In this document: one piece after another, positions 50,198 to 57,415 of the stretch
Layout of the letters: every line of letters starts with the position of its first letter
Numbering within the stretch: the first letter of the stretch is position 1
Origin: Hymenobacter piscis
Lineage (GTDB): Bacteria; Bacteroidota; Bacteroidia; Cytophagales; Hymenobacteraceae
DNA: 64,000 bases
NCBI RefSeq assembly: GCF_018760735.1
Contig: NZ_JAHHZN010000009.1
Location: 62,001 to 126,000 of the forward strand
Reading direction: 5' to 3'
Position numbers and translations under genes: made by a program
The notes under the pieces: generated by a model
The model's input: the letters and a program-made list of their open reading frames with translations, nothing else
Database searches by the model: none
Told to the model about the DNA's origin: nothing

Positions 50198-50656
50198 TTA
50201 ATCCAAGGCCCGGAAGATGATGGGCAGGGTATAGGAGAAACGCACGGGTTGGCCGCCGATGCGGGCGGGCGTCCACCAGGGCATGATGCGTACCAGGCGC
50301 AGGGCCTCCTCATCGAGGCCGCCGCCGAGGCCCTTGACCACTTCCGCGTCCTGGATGTGGCCGGCTTCCGTGACGAGGAAGCGCACGTACACCCGCCCCG
50401 ACAGGCCCCGGCGCAGGGCTTCATCGGGGTAGTGCAGCTCCTTGCTCATAAATTTCTGGAAAGCTGCCGGGCCGCCCGGGAAGGCCGGCGGCTGCTCGGC
50501 CGTATGGTATACTTCGGCCGCCGCCGGGGGGGCCGGCTCCGGGCTGGCAGCCGTGGCACTGTGGCCGCTGTCGGTGAGGGCCACCGGGCCCGACTGAGCC
50601 AGCACGCCCGCGGGCAACGTGAGCAAAAGCAGTAGCAGCGGTAGTTTTGGCATCAT
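50198..50656 (-). CDS. TonB C-terminal-like periplasmic protein
   Basis: 152 aa from ATG 50656 (or ATG 50653). Signal peptide LPLLLLLLTLPAGVLAQ, a Pro/Ala-rich linker (SPEPAPPAAAEVYHT), then a TonB C-terminal domain (about 65-150: PGGPAAFQKFMSKELHYPDE and LSGRVYVRFLVTEAGHIQDAEV, WWTPARIGGQPV). It lacks the usual N-terminal membrane anchor of TonB because the signal appears cleavable, so it may be a soluble or accessory TonB-like protein rather than the energiser. Confidence 0.85.
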   Translation of the reverse strand: MMPKLPLLLLLLTLPAGVLAQSGPVALTDSGHSATAASPEPAPPAAAEVYHTAEQPPAFPGGPAAFQKFMSKELHYPDEALRRGLSGRVYVRFLVTEAGHIQDAEVVKGLGGGLDEEALRLVRIMPWWTPARIGGQPVRFSYTLPIIFRALD

Positions 50657-50831
50657 AACCAGGTAGTTGATCAGAAGTACTGCCAAAGCTAGAAAGCGGA
50701 GCAGAGCGCTGCATGAGCCTATTATTATAGTTATATTGTTGAATTGTTGGTAACACAGGTTGCGTCCTGCTTTATCAGCGCCCGGTACCATTTCCGGACT
50801 CCGTACTCCGTTTTAGTCCTTCCTGATTGCT

Positions 50832-51155
50832 ATGCCTACTACTCCCGCCCCCGACCACATGCGTGCCCCGGCCAACCTCAGTGCCGACGCCCTGCACCAG
50901 GCCCTGACCGAGCTGGACGCGAAAATCCGGACCCTGCACAACCGGGCCCACGCCACGGTGGCCGGCTCCACGGCTACCTACCACCAGCACGCGGTGGCCC
51001 TGGAGGCCAAGCGCGCCCGCCTTCAGGAGCGCCTGCATCAGACCTCGCCCGCCACGGGCACGCCGCCGGCGGCAACCCCGCAGGACCACAACGCCTGGGA
51101 TGAAATCTGGCGCGGCATCGAGCACCTGCGCCAGGATTTGCGCAACATCATCTAG
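50832..51155 (+). CDS. Small hypothetical coiled-coil-like protein
   Basis: 107 aa. Helical with heptad-like Leu spacing (LHQALTELDAKIRTLHNRAHA, then HAVALEAKRARLQERLHQ). Ends WRGIEHLRQDLRNII. No signal or membrane part. Host-like codon use. Function unknown. Confidence 0.55.
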   Translation: MPTTPAPDHMRAPANLSADALHQALTELDAKIRTLHNRAHATVAGSTATYHQHAVALEAKRARLQERLHQTSPATGTPPAATPQDHNAWDEIWRGIEHLRQDLRNII

Positions 51156-51338
51156 CGCGTTCCAGCACCGGTCGGCGGATGGCCCCCGCGCGGGGTGGGT
51201 GGCCACCATTCGGCCGGGCTGCCGAACCGTTCGGCGGCCGGTAGTACCGTTCGCCCAAAAGCAGTTTCCCGGCGCGGTTACAGGTAGTAGGTTTGACTCA
51301 TTCTTCCGTCTCACTCCTTCTCCTAACCGCTTTTCGCC

Positions 51339-52292
51339 ATGCACCTGACCACCACCTTCCGCTCCCTGACCGCCGCCCTGCTGCTCAGCACCACGCTGCC
51401 CCTGGCCGCTGCCCCTGCCGCCGCTACCGCCGGACACCCCGCCGCCGCTGCCCGGCCCACCGACAACCCGGCCGCTCACCCCAACTTCACGGTGCAGGTA
51501 GTGGGCAAGGGCCGGCCCATGCTGCTGATTCCGGGCCTGACCTGCCCCGGCGCGGTCTGGGACGAAACGGTGGCCCACTACCAGAAGCAGTACCAGTGCC
51601 ACATCATCAGTCTGGCCGGTTTCGGGGGCAATGCTGCCCCGGCCAGCACCGACCAGCTGCTGCAGAACGTGCGCGACCAGCTACTGGCCTACGTGAACAC
51701 CCAGCAGCTGAGCAAACCGGCCGTTATCGGCCACAGCCTGGGCGGATTTATGGCCCTCTGGATGAGCAGCACCGCCCCCGAGGCGCTGGGGCCGCTGGTT
51801 ATCGTGGATTCGCTGCCCTTCATCGGCGCTATCCAGAACCCGGCCGCCACCGTGGAGCAGGTACGCCCCATCGCCGAGCAGATGCGCCGGCAGATGACCC
51901 AGGGCCGTATGAACCCCGCCCAGCAGCGCCAGATGGTAGCCGGCTTGGTCACCGATACGGCCCGCATCAGCCAGGTGGCCCGTTGGGGCCAGGCCTCCGA
52001 CCCGGCCACCGTGGCCCAGGCCATGTACGATATGTACACCACCGACCTGCGCCCCGCAGTAGCCCGCATTCAGCAGCCCGTGCTGGTGTTGGGGGCCTGG
52101 GCCGCTTATCAGGCCTACGGTTCCACCAAGGAAAGCACCCGGGCCATTTTCGAGCAGCAGTACGCCAAACTCCCGCGCCACCGGGTAGAAATGTCGGAGG
52201 CCGGCCGCCACTTCCTTATGTACGACGACACCCAGTGGTTTTTCCGGCAGGCCGATGCATTCCTGAAACAGCCCGCCGTGGCCCAGAAGTAA
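51339..52292 (+). CDS. Secreted alpha/beta hydrolase
   Basis: 317 aa. Signal peptide (about 1-30, ending AAPAAA). Alpha/beta hydrolase core: MLLIPGLTCPGAVWDE (oxyanion region), nucleophile elbow VIGHSLGGFMALW, late-strand LVLGAWAAYQA with the expected acid nearby, and the C-terminal His in EAGRHFLMYDD. Substrate unknown: esters, lactones or haloalkanes are all possible for this fold. A small palindrome (CCGAAC-C-GTTCGG, 51224-51236) lies about 100 bp upstream. Confidence 0.88.
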   Translation: MHLTTTFRSLTAALLLSTTLPLAAAPAAATAGHPAAAARPTDNPAAHPNFTVQVVGKGRPMLLIPGLTCPGAVWDETVAHYQKQYQCHIISLAGFGGNAAPASTDQLLQNVRDQLLAYVNTQQLSKPAVIGHSLGGFMALWMSSTAPEALGPLVIVDSLPFIGAIQNPAATVEQVRPIAEQMRRQMTQGRMNPAQQRQMVAGLVTDTARISQVARWGQASDPATVAQAMYDMYTTDLRPAVARIQQPVLVLGAWAAYQAYGSTKESTRAIFEQQYAKLPRHRVEMSEAGRHFLMYDDTQWFFRQADAFLKQPAVAQK

Positions 52293-52382
52293 GGCGCAAC
52301 CGGGGCCGCAGCTGAAACCTGTCCGTACATTCGCGGCCCCTGCCCTGCCTTGCCCACAACACTGCTTTACTCTTCCATTGCA

Positions 52383-52985
52383 ATGCTCACTGCTTCCGAA
52401 TTCCTCGGGCTCCGGCTGGAACTCTCGGTCCGGGCCAAAAACGGCCTCGACTTCATTGTGGCCGCCACCCTCGTCTGGGCCGCCATTGCCTTCGTCTGGA
52501 CGCTGCCCTACCCCCCGGCCCGGCTCAGCTTCATTACTTTCTTCGTGGGGGCCCTGGTTCTGCCGCTGGCCGCGCTGCTGTCCAAAGCATTCGGCACCAC
52601 CTGGACGCTGCCCGATAACCCCCTGCAGCCCTTGGGCCTGTGGCTGAACTTCGCCCAGCTCTTCTATTTCCCGATGCTGCTGTTCGTGTTTAGCCGTTAT
52701 CCGCAGCACTTTATCATGGTCTATGGCATTATCACGGGTGCCCATTTTTTCCCCTACGCCTGGTTTTACAACGCCCGGCCCTACGCTCTGCTGGCCGGCC
52801 TCATTGCCGCAGGATGCGTCATCCTCGGCCTGCGCATTACCTCGGCGGCCGAGCTGTACCTGATTCCGCTGTTCCTCGTGGTGGCGCTGCTGGTGCTGGC
52901 GGGTTTGCTTTTCGTTTCTTACCGCCGCAACCGCCTGACCTACGAAGCTTCCTCTCCCTCACGCCGCCCCTCCCTGACCGCCTGA
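52383..52985 (+). CDS. DUF7010-like multi-pass membrane protein
   Basis: 200 aa from ATG 52383; a TTG at 52350 is less likely. About six hydrophobic segments, with LSVRAKNGLDFIVAATLVWA near the start and YGIITGAHFFPYAWFYNA and RPYALLAGLIAAG in the second half, words I link to the DUF7010 family. It lies 14 nt before the LytS-like kinase gene and so is probably in one operon with the two-component pair. Function unknown. Confidence 0.7.
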   Translation: MLTASEFLGLRLELSVRAKNGLDFIVAATLVWAAIAFVWTLPYPPARLSFITFFVGALVLPLAALLSKAFGTTWTLPDNPLQPLGLWLNFAQLFYFPMLLFVFSRYPQHFIMVYGIITGAHFFPYAWFYNARPYALLAGLIAAGCVILGLRITSAAELYLIPLFLVVALLVLAGLLFVSYRRNRLTYEASSPSRRPSLTA

Positions 52986-52999
52986 TTTCTCCTCGCCCC

Positions 53000-54073
53000 G
53001 TGGCCCTGTTCTCTTCCGCCCCCATTCCGCCGCCCAGCCGGGCCTACTGGTACTGTCAGGCCCTGGGCTGGACGCTGTACGCGGTGTTCAACCTGGTGCT
53101 GTTCTCGGTTTTCTCCCGGTTTTCTCCCGATTTGGTGGCTATTACGGTGGCCATTGTGCTGCCGCTGCTGGGCCTCACCCACGCCCTGCGCTACTTTATC
53201 CGGGCCCGGAACTGGGTGCAGCTGGCGCCCTTGCCGCTGCTGGGGCGGCTACTGGTTACCAACTTGGTGCTATCGGTGCTGAGTCAGGTGATTATCTGGG
53301 CCCTGATTTACTGGGTAGTGCGGCCGGCGCCCACCGGGCAGCCCCACGGCTGGGGACAGTTCGTAGGCTACGTGTTCAACGTGAACTTTATGCTCTGGCT
53401 CTGGGAGGGTTTCTACTTTGGCTGGCACTACCTGAGCCGTTCCCGGCAGGCCGAGGTGGACCAGTGGAAGCTGACCGCCGCCGTGCGCGAGGCGGAAATG
53501 CGCACCCTCAAAGCCCAGATCAACCCTCATTTCATGTTCAACGGGCTCAACAACATCCGGGCCCTGGTGATGGAAGACCCCGCCCGGGCCCGTCACATGA
53601 TTACTCACCTCTCCGATTTGCTGCGCTACTCCATCCAGCTCAACAGCACCGAGCAGGTGCCCCTGCGCCGGGAGCTCGAAATTGTGGAGCACTACCTCCA
53701 GCTCGAAGCCATTCAGCTCGAAGAGCGCCTGCGCTACTGCCTCGACGTGGACCCGGCCGCTCTCGAGGTACCCATTCCGCCCATGACGCTTCAGCTGCTG
53801 GTGGAAAACGCCATTAAGCACGGCCTCGCGCCCCGGCCGGCCGGCGGCACCATCCAGCTCACGGCCCAGCTCAACGACTCCAACACCCTGCACGTCACCG
53901 TCCGCAACACCGGGCACTACGCCCCCGCCCCCGACCACCCCGGCGTGGGCGTGCGCAACGCCCGGGAACGGCTGGCCCTGCTCTTCGGCCCCGCCGCCCA
54001 CCTGCACCTCACCAACGACCCCCACACCCCCGACACCGTAGTCGCCCACCTGCAGTTGCCGGTCAGGGATTAG
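53000..54073 (+). CDS. LytS/YehU-type sensor histidine kinase
   Basis: 357 aa from GTG 53000, which gives a short cytoplasmic start before the first membrane helix; the longer frame (from 52814) overlaps the previous gene. Four hydrophobic segments (residues about 18-145), then a His_kinase domain with LKAQINPHFMFNGLNNIRAL (phospho-acceptor H177) and an HATPase domain with PPMTLQLLVENAIKHGL and GVGVRNARERL. It signals to the LytTR regulator 130 bp downstream. The stop codon TAG lies at the junction of the first two GGGATTA repeats. Confidence 0.92.
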   Translation: MALFSSAPIPPPSRAYWYCQALGWTLYAVFNLVLFSVFSRFSPDLVAITVAIVLPLLGLTHALRYFIRARNWVQLAPLPLLGRLLVTNLVLSVLSQVIIWALIYWVVRPAPTGQPHGWGQFVGYVFNVNFMLWLWEGFYFGWHYLSRSRQAEVDQWKLTAAVREAEMRTLKAQINPHFMFNGLNNIRALVMEDPARARHMITHLSDLLRYSIQLNSTEQVPLRRELEIVEHYLQLEAIQLEERLRYCLDVDPAALEVPIPPMTLQLLVENAIKHGLAPRPAGGTIQLTAQLNDSNTLHVTVRNTGHYAPAPDHPGVGVRNARERLALLFGPAAHLHLTNDPHTPDTVVAHLQLPVRD

Positions 54074-54100
54074 GGATTAGGGATTAGGGATTAGGGATAA
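54066..54100. repeat. Five heptamer repeats (GGGATTA) overlapping the kinase stop codon
   Basis: GGGATTA x4 then GGGATAA in exact register, 54066-54100. The kinase stop codon (54071-54073) is formed by the repeat. No inverted partner nearby. Heptanucleotide tandem repeats of this sort are known in cyanobacteria as STRR sequences. Confidence 0.93.
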
Positions 54101-54202
54101 ACGGACGCGTGACCTTCTTCAGCAAAAAAATCAATGAAATCCTTTCCGTCAGCGGCAATCTGCGCGCAGGAAATCAATTTAATCAGCGTCAATTCGTGAT
54201 TC

Positions 54203-54940
54203 ATGAAAGTTCTGCTTGTTGACGACTCCCGCCTGGCCCGCACCGAGCTGCGCCACCTGCTGGCGGCCTTTCCGGAAGTGGAGGTGGTGGGCGAAGCCCG
54301 GCACGCCGAGGAAGCCCGCGCCCAGCTCCGCACGCTCCGGCCCGAGGTACTGTTTCTCGACATCCACATGCCCGGCGAAACCGGCTTCGAGCTATTGGCC
54401 TCCCTCGACGACGCGCCCCAGGTCATCTTCACCACTGCCTACGACGAGTATGCGCTGCGGGCCTTCGAGGTGAACGCCCTGGACTACCTGCTCAAGCCCA
54501 TCCAGGAAAACCGCCTCGCCGCCGCCCTCGACAAAGTGCGGCCCCGGCTGCCCGCGGCCCCGGTGGCGTCCGTCCGGCCGGAGCCGGAGGCGGCCATCAC
54601 CCCGCTCAGCGCCCAGGATCAGGTGTTTGTGAAAGATGGGGAGCGGTGCTGGTTTGTGCGTCTGGCCGAGGTGCGCCTGTTTGAAATCAACGGCAGCTAC
54701 ACCCAGATTTACTTCGACAACCACCGCCCCCTGATTCCGCGCACCCTGCAACATCTGGAACAGCGCCTCGACAACCGGGTTTTCTTCCGCGTCAACCGTC
54801 AGCAGATTATCAACCTGGAGTGGGTGGAAAGCATTGAGCCCTGGTTCAGCAACACGCTCAAGATCCGGTTGCGGGGCGGGCCGGAGGTGGAGGTATCGCG
54901 CCAGCAGTCGGGCCGGTTTCGGGAACTACTGAGCCTATAG
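54203..54940 (+). CDS. LytTR-family response regulator
   Basis: 245 aa. Receiver domain (1-120) with DD at 7-8, phospho-acceptor D53 (FLDIHMPG), T and K in TTAYDEYALRAFEVNALDYLLKPI. LytTR DNA-binding domain (about 140-243: VKDGERCWFVRLAEVRLFEI, then RVNRQQIINLEWVESIEPW). It is the partner of the LytS-like kinase. LytTR regulators bind pairs of direct repeats; targets are not visible here. Confidence 0.95.
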   Translation: MKVLLVDDSRLARTELRHLLAAFPEVEVVGEARHAEEARAQLRTLRPEVLFLDIHMPGETGFELLASLDDAPQVIFTTAYDEYALRAFEVNALDYLLKPIQENRLAAALDKVRPRLPAAPVASVRPEPEAAITPLSAQDQVFVKDGERCWFVRLAEVRLFEINGSYTQIYFDNHRPLIPRTLQHLEQRLDNRVFFRVNRQQIINLEWVESIEPWFSNTLKIRLRGGPEVEVSRQQSGRFRELLSL

Positions 54941-55072
54941 AGTGAACAGAATTCTGGCAGGATTATTCCGATCCGGGTGTATCCTTTTCGCTTTCATCGG
55001 AGTACACAGAGGAGTAAGTGGCTGATCCTCCGCCGGAATCAGCCACTACACACCACCGCATTGCTCTTTACC

Positions 55073-55336
55073 ATGAAAGTTTCATTACTCTGTTCTGCTC
55101 TCGTATTCCTGTTTTTGGGCACTTCCTGCTCCAGCGAGGATAAGATGCTGGAACGCACCGGCCGCTACGGCACCGTTTCGACTCACCGCACCAAGCGCAG
55201 CAACGATAAATCCCGGGCCTACAAACAGCGGCAGAAAATTGGTCTGGGCCTCAACCTCGACCTCAACGCCAAGGATGCCCAGAAGCACCGCACCGTGGAC
55301 GCGCCCAAAAAATACAAGTACAGCAAAGGTCGGTAG
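55073..55336 (+). CDS. Small lipoprotein
   Basis: 87 aa from ATG 55073. Lipobox FLFLGTSC at residue 19. The mature part is short, very basic (THRTKRSNDKSRAYKQRQKI, ending KKYKYSKGR) and probably disordered. No family recognised. A basic surface lipopeptide could bind peptidoglycan, LPS or DNA (inference). Confidence 0.65.
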   Translation: MKVSLLCSALVFLFLGTSCSSEDKMLERTGRYGTVSTHRTKRSNDKSRAYKQRQKIGLGLNLDLNAKDAQKHRTVDAPKKYKYSKGR

Positions 55337-55339
55337 CCT

Positions 55340-55457
55340 TTGGCTGTTGGCTGTTGGCTGTTGGCTGTTGGCTGAAAAAGTACGCCCCTCTTCCCTGATA
55401 AGCAGGTGAAGAGGGGCGTACTTTTTCAGCTAACAGCCAGCAGCCAACAGCCAATAG
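55340..55457. repeat. Heptamer repeats (TGGCTGT) plus 23-bp inverted repeat
   Basis: TGGCTGT x4 and TGGCTG run from about 55341 to 55374, starting 5 nt after a TAG stop. They lead into a perfect stem: GCTGAAAAAGTACGCCCCTC (55371-55390 and on to 55393) pairs with 55408-55430, and the far side continues with AACAGCCA and CAACAGCCAA, the complement of the heptamers. It lies between convergent genes. Confidence 0.93.
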
Positions 55458-55467
55458 CTAAAGCTAA

Positions 55468-57138
55468 CTAGGCTATCGGTTCGCGGAAGCCTACCCAGGT
55501 AAAGCGCTTGATGACAAACTCGGGGTTGGTGAAGGAGGCGTTGCCGGCGGGGTTGCCGCCCGTGACGTGGAAGTCGGAGAAGCCCGCGTTCTGGTTCACG
55601 TAGATGCCGCCCGTCAGGTTGAAGCTCACGGGAGTTCCGGCCAGGCTCATTTCGTCCATGATCTGCTCCTTGATGTCGGGGTCGGTGGTGTAGGCGCCGC
55701 AGGAGATGGCGCCGTGCTCCCGGGCCAGCTGGGCCGCCAGGCGGATGCTTTCCTGGGTGTCCCGGGTTTTGATAATCAGCATGATGGGCCCGAACAGTTC
55801 CTGGCTGAACTGCTCCACCCGGTCGGCGCTGATTTCGTGGATGCTCGGCGAACAGGTGCGCGCGTTCTGGAATACCGGATTTTCCACCGAGCCGTGGGCC
55901 AGGATGCTGCGGCCGCCTTTAAAGGCGAGCTGTTGCACCCGCTCGTGGGTGGCGGAGCTCTGAATGGCGCCCAGCACATGGGGGCCGGCTTTGGGGTTTT
56001 GAGCCAGGCCCGTTACGGCGGCGGCCAGTTTCTGCACTACTTCTTCGTAAGGCACCAGCTCGCCGGCCACCTGCACGCCATCCTGGGGAATGAAGAAGTT
56101 CTGGGGCGCGGTGCACATCTGCCCCGAGTACAAACTCACGGAAAAAGCCAGGTTCTGGGCCACCTTGTCGAGGTCGGGGCAGCTGTCGAGGATGATGGAG
56201 TTGACGCCGGTTTTCTCGGTGAACACCGTTTTGCCCTTCAGACCCTCGATGTACTCCCCGAAGGCTGAGCCGCCGGTGTAGTCAATGAGCTTCACAGCGG
56301 GGTTTTCGGCCAGTTCCTTGGCAATCAGGTGGTCGTTGGCATCCACGGCCAGCTGGCAGATGCGCGGGTCGAGGCCGTGGGCGGCCAGCACCTTCTGCAC
56401 TTCAGCCACCACGATGGCAATGGGCAGTACGGCCTTGGGGTGGGGCTTGATGATGACCGGGTTGCCGGTCACGAGCGAGGCGTACATACCGGGCACCGTG
56501 TTCCAGGTCGGGAACGTGGAGCAGCCGATAACCAGGGCCACGCCCTTGGGCACGGCCCGCCAGGTTTTGTGCAGGGTGAGGTTGTACTTGCCCATGGGCT
56601 TTTCCCAGCGGGTTTCCTCCGGGAAGCGGGTCTGCTCCTCGTAGCCGGCGGCAATGGCTTCCAGGGCCCGGTCGGCGGCGTGGGGGCCGCTGGCCTGGAA
56701 CGACATCATGTAGGCCTGCCCGGTGGTGTGCATGGTGGCGTAGGCAATTTCGAAGAAACGCTCCTTCATGCCCTCCAGGCTCTCAGTCAGCAGGGCCGCC
56801 CGCTGGGCCGGCTTGAGCTTGCGCCACTGCCCGAACACCTCCTGGGCATTATTCACCAGCGTATCGGGAGCAAAAAACGGGTAGGTAATGCCCAGGGGCT
56901 GCTGCTCGTAGGGGCTGTCTTCCTGGCCGGCCCAGGCAGTGGGCTCGCCCTGCTGCAGCTCCGTGAAGCGCTGGTCGCGGTGGGCTTTGAAGCGGGCCCG
57001 GCCTTCTTTGTCGGCCTCGGCTCCGTAGATGTCAGGCGAAGGGTTTTCGGGAAAAGCGGCGAAGAACGTGCGGCCGTGCAGGGCCTCCACGGCCGCGTCG
57101 AGGGTGGCCTGGTGCTTCTGGGTGGTTTCGGTGGTCAT
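55468..57138 (-). CDS. paaN: Phenylacetic acid degradation protein PaaN (aldehyde dehydrogenase family)
   Basis: 556 aa. A complete aldehyde-dehydrogenase fold with GCSTFPTWNTVPGMYASLVTGN, FTEKTGVNS (general-base Glu region) and the catalytic Cys in SGQMCTAPQNFF; C-terminal NLTGGIYVNQNAGFSDFHVTGGN. The MaoC-like hydratase domain of PaaZ is absent, which with the length points to the PaaN_2 type. It would oxidise the ring-opened semialdehyde of the phenylacetyl-CoA route. It is 43 kb from paaABCD; no copy of the TetR operator is visible in its upstream 160 bp. Confidence 0.88.
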   Translation of the reverse strand: MTTETTQKHQATLDAAVEALHGRTFFAAFPENPSPDIYGAEADKEGRARFKAHRDQRFTELQQGEPTAWAGQEDSPYEQQPLGITYPFFAPDTLVNNAQEVFGQWRKLKPAQRAALLTESLEGMKERFFEIAYATMHTTGQAYMMSFQASGPHAADRALEAIAAGYEEQTRFPEETRWEKPMGKYNLTLHKTWRAVPKGVALVIGCSTFPTWNTVPGMYASLVTGNPVIIKPHPKAVLPIAIVVAEVQKVLAAHGLDPRICQLAVDANDHLIAKELAENPAVKLIDYTGGSAFGEYIEGLKGKTVFTEKTGVNSIILDSCPDLDKVAQNLAFSVSLYSGQMCTAPQNFFIPQDGVQVAGELVPYEEVVQKLAAAVTGLAQNPKAGPHVLGAIQSSATHERVQQLAFKGGRSILAHGSVENPVFQNARTCSPSIHEISADRVEQFSQELFGPIMLIIKTRDTQESIRLAAQLAREHGAISCGAYTTDPDIKEQIMDEMSLAGTPVSFNLTGGIYVNQNAGFSDFHVTGGNPAGNASFTNPEFVIKRFTWVGFREPIA

Positions 57139-57415
57139 AAAAGGAGTGGGATGGAAGTTAAAAGCAGCGCACGCGCTGGCACTGGTGGGGAGGTGACAGG
57201 TAAAGTCAGCCGTTGGGGCGCAAAATGAATACGTTGGTCGAAACGTCTGCTTACGGGCTGGCTTGGGGGGTTAAAGTGGCTAAATTTACATAATCACCCC
57301 CGAACCGTTCTAGCCCAACCCACCCGGCCCTTTACTGCGTTTATACTGACCGCGTTACGCCTGCGGGCGCGGCTCCTTACTTATTCGCGGCCCTCGGCCA
57401 TCTACAGGTTTACCT

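Noticed and set aside
54066-54100. Telomere-like sequence (GGGATTA)
   Set aside because: Only five units in the middle of a chromosome-like gene order, directly on a stop codon, with sequence continuing normally on both sides.
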